Assembly: GCA_947089855.1 (NCBI GenBank)
Contig: CAMUML010000033.1
Span: 1-49,575 of the forward strand
Source: an uncultured Eubacterium sp.
Lineage (GTDB): Bacteria > Bacillota > Clostridia > Lachnospirales > Lachnospiraceae
DNA: 49,575 bases
Direction of reading: 5' to 3'
Part shown: piece after piece, positions 16,917-25,479 of the stretch
Numbering within the stretch: position 1 is the stretch's first letter
Layout of the letters: every line of letters begins with the position of its first letter
Notes under the pieces: model-generated
Database searches by the model: none
Seen by the model: the letters and a program-made list of their open reading frames with translations, nothing else
What the model was told of the DNA's origin: nothing
Program-made: the position numbers and the translations under genes

Positions 16917-17940
16917 AAATATAAAAAAAGGCCGAACTTATATCATTGCGGAAATGAGTGCAAATCATGACGGAAATCTTGAACATGCGTTGGAAATTGT
17001 CCGGGAAGCCGCACAGGCAGGGGCAGATTGCCTGAAAATCCAAACATACACAGCAGATAGCCTGACCATAGATTGTGATAATGAATATTTTAAAATCAAA
17101 GGCGGCTTATGGGATGGCAGAAGGCTTTATGAACTTTATGAAGAAGCAGGAATGCCGTATGGGTGGCAAAAAGACATCAAACAGGCATGCGAAAAGTACG
17201 GATTAGATTTCCTTTCTACACCGTTTGACAACCTGGCGGCTGATTTTTTAGAAGGCCTTGGTGTGGAAGGTTATAAGATCGCCAGTTTTGAATTAGTGGA
17301 TATACCATTGATCGAATATGTGGCGTCGAAAGGGAAGCCGATGATTATCTCGACAGGAATGGGCAGTGTGGAAGAAATACAAGATGCAATAGATGCTTGT
17401 AAAAAGGTAGGGAACAGCCAGGTCGTCTTGTTAAAATGCTGCAGCGAATACCCATCTTTTGGAGCAGACATGCATTTGGGAAATATTCCAGATATGAAAA
17501 AGCGGTTTCACCTTCCGGTTGGGCTTTCTGACCATAGTATTGGCAGCCTTGGTGCAGTTGTTGGGGTTGCACTAGGTGCATGTGTAGTTGAGAAACATGT
17601 GATGCTTGAAGGGGGCGTTAGTGTAGACAGCAAATTCAGCATGACGATGCACGAGTTTGCGCAGATGGTAGCAGATGTCAGAAATGCAGAAATGATGGCG
17701 CAAGGGCCAGATTATACACTGACCAAAGGGGAAAAAGAGCAAACGGCCTTCCGAAGAAGTATCTTTGCCGTTAAGAAAATAAAATGCGGTGAGCAATTTA
17801 CAAACAGTAATGTCCGCGTAATCCGTCCGGGGCATGGCATAGCGCCGAAGTACTTAGGTGCATTGTTTGGAAAGAAAAGTACACGGGATATAGAGGCTGG
17901 CACACCAATTTTTATGCAGGATATACAAGGGGGTATCTAA
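16900..17940 (+). CDS. pseI: PseI: pseudaminic acid synthase
   Basis: 346 residues with the NeuB TIM-barrel (residues about 10-280: YIIAEMSANHDGNLEHALEI, LDFLSTPFD, STGMGSVEEI, LSDHSIG, EKHVMLEGGVSVDSKFS) and a C-terminal antifreeze-like SAF domain (about 285-345). NeuB/PseI enzymes condense a 6-deoxy-diacetamido hexose with phosphoenolpyruvate. YIIAEMSANH and the alignment style point to PseI rather than LegI or NeuB. The start is TTG 16900, 9 bases after AGAGG; no in-frame ATG closer to the family start is available. The next gene follows directly. Confidence 0.9.
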   Translation: MFRLFENIKKGRTYIIAEMSANHDGNLEHALEIVREAAQAGADCLKIQTYTADSLTIDCDNEYFKIKGGLWDGRRLYELYEEAGMPYGWQKDIKQACEKYGLDFLSTPFDNLAADFLEGLGVEGYKIASFELVDIPLIEYVASKGKPMIISTGMGSVEEIQDAIDACKKVGNSQVVLLKCCSEYPSFGADMHLGNIPDMKKRFHLPVGLSDHSIGSLGAVVGVALGACVVEKHVMLEGGVSVDSKFSMTMHEFAQMVADVRNAEMMAQGPDYTLTKGEKEQTAFRRSIFAVKKIKCGEQFTNSNVRVIRPGHGIAPKYLGALFGKKSTRDIEAGTPIFMQDIQGGI

Positions 17941-18948
17941 ATGACAGTTGGGGATAAAGCACAATTTAGCAAAACGGTTTCGGAAGCAGATATTTATACG
18001 TATGCTGGACTGACGGGTGACTTTAATGCAATCCATGTCAATGAAAAGGCTGCAAAAGAGGGGATCTTTGGGGAAAGGGTTGCTCATGGTATGCTTTCTG
18101 CTGGTTTTATTTCAGCAGTAATTGGGATGCAGCTTCCAGGAAATGGCGCTGTTTGTATCAGTCAAACGCTCGATTTCAAACATCCGGTTAAAATTGGCGA
18201 TACAGTAACTGCTACCTGTGAAGTGACCGAGGCCATAAACGAAGAAAAAGGCATTTTCCGGCTGCATACGTTCTGTGAAAATCAGTTGGGAATATGCGTA
18301 ATTGATGGCAAAGCAGTTATAAAAGATACATCACAAAATCACAATAACAGGCTATCAGAAGAAAAAAAGCAAGCAAAAGGGACTTTCTTTCGGGAAGATG
18401 AGCTGCCCCTGCTTGGTTTGAAAAAGTATGGGAGGAATGTCCTAATCAGCCGCAATGCATGCATTTATCACCCGGATCAGCTGGAAATAGGTAACAATGT
18501 AAGAATTGACGATTATGTTACAATATCAGGTAAAGTAGTTTTGGGTGATTATATACATATTGCGCAATTCTGTAGTTTGTATGGGGGTACAAAGGGGATA
18601 TACATGGATGATTTTTCAGGGTTATCCTCCAAAGTAACGGTTTACGCTACATCAAATGATTATTCCGGCCATTCTTTAACAAATCCAACCGTCCCTCTAA
18701 AGTATAAAAGTTCAGATACAAATGAAAGTGTCCATCTTTGCAAACATGTAGTGGTCGGTGCCATGTCTGTGATTTTGCCAGGAGTGGTAGTTGGGGAAGG
18801 AAGTTCCATAGGGTCAATGAGTTTGTGTTTAAAAAGCCTTGAACCGTGGGGCATCTATGCGGGGATTCCTGCAGAACGCAAAAAGGAAAGGAGCCGGGAT
18901 CTGTTGGAGCTGGAAAAGCAGCTTAGACAGATAAAGTCATATTTTTGA
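17941..18948 (+). CDS. MaoC-like (R)-enoyl-CoA hydratase fused to hexapeptide acyltransferase
   Basis: 335 residues with two domains. Residues 1 to about 130 are a MaoC/PhaJ hot-dog hydratase: TGDFNAIH supplies the catalytic pair Asp27 and His32, then VAHGMLSAGFIS. Residues about 150-330 are a left-handed beta-helix acyltransferase (LEIGNNVRIDDYVTISGKVV, VVVGAMSVILPGVVVGEGSS, IYAGIPAERKKERS). Known MaoC hydratases form (R)-3-hydroxyacyl-CoA; known LbH enzymes N- or O-acylate sugars. A fusion at the end of the Pse operon suggests one protein that both makes and transfers a 3-hydroxyacyl (such as 3-hydroxybutyryl) group, possibly in place of PseH. Domain calls are firm; the role is inference. 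Confidence 0.85.
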   Translation: MTVGDKAQFSKTVSEADIYTYAGLTGDFNAIHVNEKAAKEGIFGERVAHGMLSAGFISAVIGMQLPGNGAVCISQTLDFKHPVKIGDTVTATCEVTEAINEEKGIFRLHTFCENQLGICVIDGKAVIKDTSQNHNNRLSEEKKQAKGTFFREDELPLLGLKKYGRNVLISRNACIYHPDQLEIGNNVRIDDYVTISGKVVLGDYIHIAQFCSLYGGTKGIYMDDFSGLSSKVTVYATSNDYSGHSLTNPTVPLKYKSSDTNESVHLCKHVVVGAMSVILPGVVVGEGSSIGSMSLCLKSLEPWGIYAGIPAERKKERSRDLLELEKQLRQIKSYF

Positions 18949-18964
18949 CAGCCATATTTTAGGA

Positions 18965-18993
18965 TTGACAAATCCAGCCATTCATGCTATAGT
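18965..18993 (+). promoter_or_regulatory. Consensus sigma-A promoter for the Lsa-type gene
   Basis: TTGACA at 18965-18970 and TATAGT at 18988-18993, separated by 17 bases, a near-perfect housekeeping promoter. Transcription would begin near 19000, about 10 bases before the attenuator stem and over 400 bases upstream of the ABC-F start codon. Confidence 0.85.
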
Positions 18994-19009
18994 ACAGCTA
19001 ATTCTTAAC

Positions 19010-19143
19010 AAGAGGGGTGAAAAAATGCGGATATAATTTACTTTTGAAAACATGGAGTGGTTAAGTCCAGTATTGCCAGAGCGTGCAGTACTGTTTTCTC
19101 ATGTTGCCAGAAGTAGGATGTGTCCGTACAACCCCTCTTTTTT
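19010..19143 (+). promoter_or_regulatory. Ribosome-mediated transcription attenuator in the lsa leader
   Basis: AAGAGGGGT (19010-19018) is exactly complementary to ACCCCTCTT (19131-19139), which runs into six T (19138-19143), so the pair can form an intrinsic terminator. The 5' arm is also the ribosome binding site of a three-codon ORF (19025-19036). A ribosome stalled there by an antibiotic would hold the 5' arm, prevent the terminator and let transcription reach the ABC-F gene. This is the known logic of leaders before ABC-F and erm genes; its operation here is inferred. A local stem around CAGTACTG near 19087 may take part. Confidence 0.65.
19025..19036 (+). CDS. Leader micro-ORF encoding Met-Arg-Ile
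   Basis: ATG CGG ATA TAA, preceded by a strong ribosome binding site (AGAGGGGTG, 19011-19019) and placed about 25 bases after the predicted transcription start. It is too short for a functional protein; its translation is the probable sensor of the attenuator. Confidence 0.55.
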   Translation: MRI

Positions 19144-19184
19144 GTGTACAAAAATATAGAGGCGCCAGCCAAAATCATCTGCAC

Positions 19185-19242
19185 ATGTTTGCGGCATGCC
19201 AAACATACGATGCCCAAAACAGCAGCTTTCCTATTTGCTGTT
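19185..19242 (+). other. Two hairpins in the lsa leader
   Basis: ATGTTTG (19185-19191) pairs with CAAACAT (19200-19206), and AACAGCA (19218-19224) pairs with TGCTGTT (19236-19242); both are perfect 7-bp stems without T-runs. They extend the structured leader beyond the attenuator; their role is unknown. No gene is seen between the attenuator and 19417. Confidence 0.5.
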
Positions 19243-19416
19243 GCCGGGATTTCGGCCGCCTTTGTGCATTGATTTATTTTCAAACACGCCCCAGGAGAAG
19301 GTTTACCGTGCATTGCCTTTTGGCAGCAGTTGGCTTTTGCAAAGATGTGGCCAGCATGGCAAAGGCTGCAGCATGCCTGCCCATTGCAAAAAGCCAGATA
19401 GGTACAGGAGGATTCT

Positions 19417-21060
19417 ATGGCACAGATAAACGTAAACCATCTGACATTTTATTATGAAGGAAGTTCTGACAATATTTTTGAAGACGTCTCTTTTTCGATA
19501 GATACCTGCTGGAAATTAGGATTTATTGGCAGGAATGGAAAAGGGAAAACAACATTTTTAAACTTGCTGCTTGGCAAATATGAATACCAGGGGACCATAC
19601 AGGCACCGGCAGTTTTTGATTATTTTCCATACCAGTTAAACCGGCGGTATTTGCAGGCGTGTGCAGCGGAGTTTTATGACCAGCTCAAACCGGGAAGCGA
19701 ATTATGGCAGGTGGCCTGTGAACTGGATAAATTGGAAGTGGATGCTGAGGCCCTTTACCGTCCATTTGCAACACTTAGCCAGGGGGAACGTACCAAAGTC
19801 CTGCTTGCGCTGCTGTTTTCCGGCGACAATGACTTTTTGTTGATCGACGAGCCGACGAACCATCTGGATTTGGAAGCTAGGGAAAGTGTGAAAAAGTATC
19901 TGGCCAAAAAGAAAGGGTTCCTGTTGGTATCCCATGACCGGGACCTGCTGGATGCCTGTATTGACCATGTGCTGGTGTTAAACCGCTGTTCCATTGAGGT
20001 CCAGGCCGGAAACTTTTCAAGCTGGCAGGAAAATAAAGCACGTGCAGATGCATTTTCATTGGCGGAAAATGAAAAACATCGAAAAGAAATCAATAAGCTT
20101 GCGCAGGCAGCCAAAAGGGCGGCACAGTGGGCGGATAAAAGCGAACGGTCCAAAATAGGGTTTGACCCTATAAAAGATCCAGGCCACGGAGGGAAACGGG
20201 CATATATCGGCGCAAAAACGAAAAAAATGGAAAGCCGCGTCAAGCAGATGGAAAAGCGCATTGGAAAGGAGATCAAGGAAAAAGAGGGGCTGCTGCAGGA
20301 TATAGAATTATCCGTAGATTTAAAGGTATCCCCGCTTGCCCATCCAAAAAACGTTCTGGTTACTGCAAAAGATTATGGACTAAAATATGCAGGAGCAAAG
20401 GGCAGTGTTATGCAGCATGTGGATTTTGAACTTTGCCAGGGTGACCGGATGTTTGTATGCGGAAAAAATGGATGCGGCAAATCCAGCCTAATCCAATCCA
20501 TCCTGCGGCATATCCGCAGGCAGCAAACAGATCTTGGCCAAACATCCTATCCACAATCAGCAATGGCCTGTACAGCACATCCGGAATTGGAAAACAGCAT
20601 AATCATCCAAGCGGATCAAGTTTTGGAAACAGGGCTAATTAAGGCTGCATCTAGCCTGCAGGTTTCTTATGTGGACCAGGATACCTCTTATCTGGCAGGC
20701 ACGGTTTCTGAATTTTGTGCAGGCCGTAATTTAGAGGAGAGCCTGTTTTGTGCTGTGCTGTCCCAATTAGGGATAGAAAGGGTGCAGTTTTCCAAAAAAC
20801 TAGAAGAATTTTCCGAAGGGCAGAAAAAGAAAGCCCTGTTGGCTGCCAGCCTGCTGACGCCTGCCCATCTGTATATCTGGGATGAGCCGTTAAATTATAT
20901 TGATTTGTTTTCCAGGATACAGCTGGAAAGATTGATCAAAAAATACCAGCCGACGATGCTGGTTGTTGAGCACGATGCCAGGTTCCAGGAAGAGATTGCG
21001 ACAAAGCGGCTATTTTTAGATGCAAGGCAGGGTAAGGATGGAATATCATGCAGTAATTGA
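19417..21060 (+). CDS. lsa: Lsa-type ABC-F ribosome protection protein
   Basis: 547 residues: two ABC ATPase domains without membrane segments, joined by a charged helical linker (about residues 205-315) that reaches into the ribosome. Domain 1: Walker A GRNGKGKTT, signature LSQGERTK, Walker B LLIDEPTNHLD. Domain 2: GKNGCGKSS, FSEGQKKK, IWDEPLNYID. The opening (INVNHLTFYYEG, then DNIFEDVSFSID) is that of Lsa proteins, which dislodge lincosamides, streptogramin A and pleuromutilins from the ribosome. Resistance spectrum here is inferred. AGGAGG lies 5 bases before the ATG. Its promoter and attenuator support drug-induced expression. Confidence 0.88.
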   Translation: MAQINVNHLTFYYEGSSDNIFEDVSFSIDTCWKLGFIGRNGKGKTTFLNLLLGKYEYQGTIQAPAVFDYFPYQLNRRYLQACAAEFYDQLKPGSELWQVACELDKLEVDAEALYRPFATLSQGERTKVLLALLFSGDNDFLLIDEPTNHLDLEARESVKKYLAKKKGFLLVSHDRDLLDACIDHVLVLNRCSIEVQAGNFSSWQENKARADAFSLAENEKHRKEINKLAQAAKRAAQWADKSERSKIGFDPIKDPGHGGKRAYIGAKTKKMESRVKQMEKRIGKEIKEKEGLLQDIELSVDLKVSPLAHPKNVLVTAKDYGLKYAGAKGSVMQHVDFELCQGDRMFVCGKNGCGKSSLIQSILRHIRRQQTDLGQTSYPQSAMACTAHPELENSIIIQADQVLETGLIKAASSLQVSYVDQDTSYLAGTVSEFCAGRNLEESLFCAVLSQLGIERVQFSKKLEEFSEGQKKKALLAASLLTPAHLYIWDEPLNYIDLFSRIQLERLIKKYQPTMLVVEHDARFQEEIATKRLFLDARQGKDGISCSN

Positions 21061-21146
21061 GGCAATGTGCGGTAATTTTGTGGCTGGGAGGACGCTGGAG
21101 GATGTGCGGTTACATTACGTAGATTCAAGAGGAGAGGGCCAAAACA

Positions 21147-21836
21147 ATGTATAAGGAATTAATTTATATAGTAGAAGATGACGCCAACATCCGCGAAATC
21201 ATGCAATATGCATTAAAAAACAGCGGATACCAGGCAGACGGATTTGAAAACGGCCGGGATTTTTTGGCCCGTATCAGGCAAGATACCATACTACCTTCTT
21301 TAATCCTGCTAGACATTATGCTGCCTGGGGAAGATGGTTTAGAAATTCTCAGCCAGATCCGCAAAACCCCAAAGACTGCAGATATACCGGTTATTATGGT
21401 AACAGCAAAAAATAGCGAGCTGGATAAAGTCAAGGGGCTGGATACCGGTGCAGATGATTACGTGACAAAGCCGTTTGGAGTGATGGAACTGGTTTCCAGG
21501 GTACGTGCGCTGCTGCGCCGTACAAAGCAGACAGAGGGGCCAAGGCAGCTGTCCTATAGCGGGATTTTGCTGGATGACGAAAAGCATGCTGTTTATATAG
21601 GGCCAGATAAGATTCCAATTGAACTGACGTATAAAGAGTTTGAATTGCTAAAATATCTGATGAACAACAGGGGATATGTATTGTCCCGGGATAAGATTAT
21701 GGACAGGGTGTGGGGGCTTTCTTATGAGGGCGGAAGCCGCACGGTAGACATGCATATCAAAACACTGCGCAAAAAGCTAGGGGATGCAGGGGCATGTATC
21801 CAAACAGTACGCAATGTAGGCTACCGGTTCGAATAA
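21147..21836 (+). CDS. OmpR/PhoB-family response regulator
   Basis: 229 residues. The receiver domain (1 to about 120) has the acidic pair Asp11/Asp12, phospho-acceptor Asp56 (LILLDIMLPGEDG), Thr86 and Lys108 (DYVTKPF). The C-terminal winged helix (about 130-228) includes ELTYKEFELLKYLMNNRGYV and the family ending RTVDMHIKTLRKKLG, then VRNVGYRFE. It is a transcription factor activated by the kinase encoded 60 bases downstream. The ribosome binding site GAGGAGAGGG is strong. The ABC-F gene lies just upstream on the same strand, so the regulator may respond to the same stress; this is only positional. Confidence 0.92.
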   Translation: MYKELIYIVEDDANIREIMQYALKNSGYQADGFENGRDFLARIRQDTILPSLILLDIMLPGEDGLEILSQIRKTPKTADIPVIMVTAKNSELDKVKGLDTGADDYVTKPFGVMELVSRVRALLRRTKQTEGPRQLSYSGILLDDEKHAVYIGPDKIPIELTYKEFELLKYLMNNRGYVLSRDKIMDRVWGLSYEGGSRTVDMHIKTLRKKLGDAGACIQTVRNVGYRFE

Positions 21837-21897
21837 TCCGGTAGCCCTATTCCACTATACAAAGCAGCAAAGGGGCAATCAATAGGCAGATAGGGCA

Positions 21898-23220
21898 ATG
21901 GACTGTATGAAAAAAGAATTACATAGAAAATTAATAATCCTTGCCGCAGCCGGAATTTTTGCAACGGCCGTTTGCGCTGCCTTGCTTTTTTACCGGATTT
22001 TGACAGCGCAGATTTTTGACGACCTAAAAGCAGCTTCCCGTGCTGTTGCCATGCTGGATATGGAAACGCTGCGCCCTGAAACATATCGGAAGTTTCAGCA
22101 GGATGGGCTGAGGGTTACCTGGATCGACGAAGACGGCCAGGTGATTTTTGACAGCATGGCAGACAAAGGGATTATGGAAAACCACAGGAAACGGCCGGAA
22201 TTTAAACAGGCATTTGCAAACGGGGAAGGCCGCGCGGTACGCAAGTCTGCCACATCTGCCGTCCATACATTTTATTATGCGGCCCTCCTTCCAAACGGGA
22301 CAGCCCTGCGGATCGGAAAAGCAAGCAGCAGCGTTTCGCATCTAATTTGGACAATGGCGGCGCTAATCCTATGCATTGGCGTCGGCGTATTTTTAGCCTG
22401 CGCTATCCTTGCAAGGCATATGGCAAGCCGGATTGTAGAACCCATAGAGAAGATGGCGCAAAACCTTTTGACCGTTGAAGAAGCAGATATTTACGAAGAA
22501 ATGCGCCCATTTCTATCGGTTATTAAACGTCAGCATATAGGCCTTTTGGACTATGCAAGGGCAAGGCAGGAATTTACAGCAAATGTATCCCATGAACTAA
22601 AAACACCGTTGACTGCCATTTCCGGCTATGCGGAACTGATTACAGGCGGCATGGCGGATGGGGCAGATGCCAGGCATTTCGCAGGCGAAATTTACCGCAG
22701 CGCCGAGCGCCTCCAGGCCCTGATCAATGACATTATCAAGCTGTCACAATTAGACGACAGTAGCCTTCAGCTTGCATTTGAGCAGCTGGATTTATATGGT
22801 TTGGCCCAAAATTGTATTGACACAATGCAGATGCAGGCAACAAAACAGGGGGTACGGTTGTGCCTGGAAGGCACACCGGTATGCATCAATGGAAATAAAG
22901 TCTTGATCGAAGAGCTGCTTACCAATTTATGCAGTAATGGGATACGGTATAATAAACGCGGGGGTGTTGTTGCCATTGCATGTACTTTGGAACATGGGAA
23001 ACCCGTTCTTTCTGTACGCGATACCGGAATTGGTATTCCGCAAAACCAGCAGGAACATATATTTGAACGTTTTTACCGGGTAGATAAAAGCCGTTCAAAA
23101 GCAACCGGCGGCACAGGGCTTGGCCTTGCCATTGTAAAACATATCGTTGCCCAGCATGGCGCACAGATTGCACTTGCCAGCGAGGAAGGGAAGGGGACGG
23201 AAATAAAAATATATTTCTAA
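21898..23220 (+). CDS. PhoR-like membrane sensor histidine kinase
   Basis: 440 residues. Membrane segments near residues 12-34 and 149-171 flank an extracytoplasmic sensor of about 115 residues containing TWIDEDGQVIFDSMADKG, the PhoR/WalK-like fold. Then come a HAMP-like stretch, the dimerisation domain with phospho-acceptor His232 (NVSHELKTPLTA), and an ATPase domain with the N box (NLCSNGIRYN), G1 (VRDTGIGIP) and G2 (GGTGLGLAI). It partners the response regulator just upstream. ATG 21898 is used; ATG 21907 is possible. GCCCTAT (21844) can pair with ATAGGGC (21890-21896), which covers the ribosome binding site. Confidence 0.9.
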   Translation: MDCMKKELHRKLIILAAAGIFATAVCAALLFYRILTAQIFDDLKAASRAVAMLDMETLRPETYRKFQQDGLRVTWIDEDGQVIFDSMADKGIMENHRKRPEFKQAFANGEGRAVRKSATSAVHTFYYAALLPNGTALRIGKASSSVSHLIWTMAALILCIGVGVFLACAILARHMASRIVEPIEKMAQNLLTVEEADIYEEMRPFLSVIKRQHIGLLDYARARQEFTANVSHELKTPLTAISGYAELITGGMADGADARHFAGEIYRSAERLQALINDIIKLSQLDDSSLQLAFEQLDLYGLAQNCIDTMQMQATKQGVRLCLEGTPVCINGNKVLIEELLTNLCSNGIRYNKRGGVVAIACTLEHGKPVLSVRDTGIGIPQNQQEHIFERFYRVDKSRSKATGGTGLGLAIVKHIVAQHGAQIALASEEGKGTEIKIYF

Positions 23221-23285
23221 AATGGAATATTATTTTAAATCCATTCATTTATAGTAAGTAACCATCTTTTATCAAGGCAGGATAT

Positions 23286-24971
23286 ATGGCAGAATATACA
23301 AATCCAAAACGTGAAAACTTATTGAACCTTGCATTGGACGCAACATCCAAAGAATTGGAAAAATCGCCAGACCTTCAGATTGGATATGACCAATCCGGAC
23401 AAACATGGGAATTGATCGTCCGGTATTCTACAGGGTTAGAACAGCTTAAGCAAGAATTCCCGCAGATTACCATAGTGGAACTGCTCAACGGCTATGCCAT
23501 TGTGACGCTGCCGCAACACTTGATGCAGGCGTTTACCAACCGGGTGGAAATTGAATATATTGAAAAACCAAAGAGGCTCTTTTTCGCTGTTGACCAGGGA
23601 ATTAGGGCCTCTTGTATTCCAGCAGTGCGCTGGCTGGACGATGGCCTAACTGGCAGGGGGGTTTTATGCGGCCTTGCGGACAGCGGCATTGACTGGCGCC
23701 ACCCTGATTTTTGCAACCCTGACGGGACAACACGGATCGTGGCAATCTGGGACCAGACGCTGGTACCGGATGCATCCCGTGGCCTGAACCCGCCGGCTGG
23801 GTATGCGAGGGGCGTAGAGTTTACAAGGGAACAGATAAACGCAGCATTACAAGAGCCTTCCGGCGTCGTGGTACTTCAAACGGATCGTGGGCCGGAATCG
23901 GGATCTTTTGTAAGGCTGACCGGGGACAGCAGCGGCCACGGGACGCATGTAGCAGGGATCATGGCGGGCAATGGCAGGGCCTCTGGCGGCCGGTACCGCG
24001 GCGTGGCATATGAAAGCGGGCTGATCGCCGTAAAGCTTGGAACGCCAATTGAAGGAGGATTTCCAAGTACAGTGGAGCTTATGATGGCAGTGGATTATAT
24101 GGTGTCCAAATCAAGGGATATGAATATGCCGCTTGCACTGAATATGAGTTTTGGCAATAATTACGGCTCCCACAGCGGCACATCATTACTGGAAACATAT
24201 CTGGACAGTTTAAGCGGTTATTGGAAACATGCGATCGTGGTAGGGACAGGAAACGAAGGGGCCGCAGGAGTCCATACTTCCGGGAAAGTGTACTGGCAGG
24301 ATGGGTATGCCTATGGCAATAATGTGCAGATTGCAGTTAGTGCATATGAAACATCTTTAAGCCTCCAGATATGGAAATCTTATTCAGACGATATAAACAT
24401 CCAGCTCGTACATCCATCTGGGCTTACCGTAGGCCCTATCCAGCCGGTTTTAGGCCCACAGCGTTTCCGGTTGCGCCAGACAGAGGTGTTGCTTTACTAC
24501 GGGGAACCAAGCCCCTACAGCCCTTATCAGGAAATTTATATAGAATTCCTCCCGGTAGGCAGCTACTTGGATAGTGGTATCTGGGAAATCCGTCTGGTTC
24601 CGGAAAAAATCGTAGATGGGGGTTATGACATGTGGCTTCCAGGCGGCGGGATCTTAAACCGTGGTACCGGTTTTTTATACCCAACAGAAGATACCACTCT
24701 TACCATTCCATCAACAGCGCAAAAAGTTATTTCAGTGGCAGCCTATAACTCAAGGACAAATCAGGCTGCAGATTTTTCCGGCAGGGGCTACACAAGGGCC
24801 ACAAACCAGGTAAAACCAGATTTGGCAGCCCCAGGGGTAGAGATCGTATCAACCGTGCCCGGTGGAGGTTATGGGGTGAAAAGCGGTACGTCTATGGCGG
24901 CGCCATTTGTGTCAGGAAGTGCAGCGCTTTTGATGCAGTGGGGGGAGTGTGTTATTATATTGCCAAGTTAG
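23286..24971 (+). pseudogene. CspB-like subtilisin-family protease, C-terminus replaced at an element boundary
   Basis: 561 residues of an S8 peptidase of the clostridial Csp/germination-protease type, without a signal peptide. All three catalytic residues are present: Asp132 (GLADSGIDWRHPDF), His218 (SGHGTHVAG) and Ser536 (SGTSMAAPFVSG). The large insert between His and Ser is typical of Csp proteins. After LLMQWG (residue 553) the family normally continues for some tens of residues; here it becomes ECVIILPS and stops, and the DNA turns to mobile-element sequence. The missing end probably lies beyond the element outside the window. The catalytic core might still fold, but the loss of the last helix argues against activity. 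Confidence 0.8.
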
Positions 24972-24974
24972 CAA

Positions 24975-25054
24975 GAACCTAGTAAATATAAGGGGTTCCG
25001 CTGATTTAGTCCTACAAAAAAATGCCGTTTGGCATAAAGATTTTGAGGTAGGAC
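24975..25054. repeat. Nested inverted repeats next to the element's left border
   Basis: GAACC (24975-24979) pairs with GGTTC (24994-24998). GTCCTAC (25009-25015) pairs with GTAGGAC (25048-25054) and encloses a second stem, ATGCC (25022-25026) with GGCAT (25031-25035). They lie 30-110 bases inside the border and could be recombinase or accessory-protein sites. The rest of 24972-25283 shows no gene. Confidence 0.5.
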
Positions 25055-25283
25055 AGGCCTGTTTTATTAAAAAATCAATCTGAAAACAGTCACTTGCATT
25101 AATGTAACACAAGGCGGGTTGATGTGAGTAATGTCTGTTTTTGGTGAAAAATACTATATATTGGGACTGAATTGGCTTTGATTTTATCAAAAAGATACAT
25201 GCTGGCTGATGCAGTCCTATTTTTTTGCCCGGAAAACAGGAGCAGGCGGCAGCTAATAGCCAATGAAACCTATATACAGTTTA

Positions 25284-25304
25284 GACGTTCAGGGAGGGAA
25301 CGTC
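25284..25304 (+). promoter_or_regulatory. Hairpin with ribosome binding site in its loop, before small leader ORFs
   Basis: GACGTTC (25284-25290) and GAACGTC (25298-25304) form a perfect 7-bp stem whose loop AGGGAGG is a strong Shine-Dalgarno sequence. ATG 25306 follows and opens 12 codons (MIRLSNEKCKGR, stop at 25344). The tiny ORF may be a leader rather than a gene product; control by the hairpin is inference. Confidence 0.4.
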
Positions 25305-25350
25305 AATGATACGCCTTAGTAATGAGAAATGTAAAGGAAGGTGAGGAAAA

Positions 25351-25461
25351 TTGAAACAAATACAGCGACAGGTGCAGGAACTAAGATTACTCGCACAATT
25401 GTTTTCAGGTTATGCCTGCTGTTCAAAAAAGTCAGAATCCTATATCAAGCATTGCTTTTAA
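25351..25461 (+). CDS. Small hypothetical protein, 36 aa
   Basis: TTG start at 25351 behind GGAAGGTGAGG, a strong ribosome binding site, followed by 36 codons (MKQIQRQVQELRLLAQLFSG at the start, two adjacent cysteines in the second half). It lies between a leader hairpin and the DUF3970-like gene, all reading toward parA, which suggests a polycistronic head of the plasmid-maintenance operon. I do not recognise a family. Confidence 0.5.
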   Translation: MKQIQRQVQELRLLAQLFSGYACCSKKSESYIKHCF

Positions 25462-25479
25462 GAAGTTAGGAGGACATAT

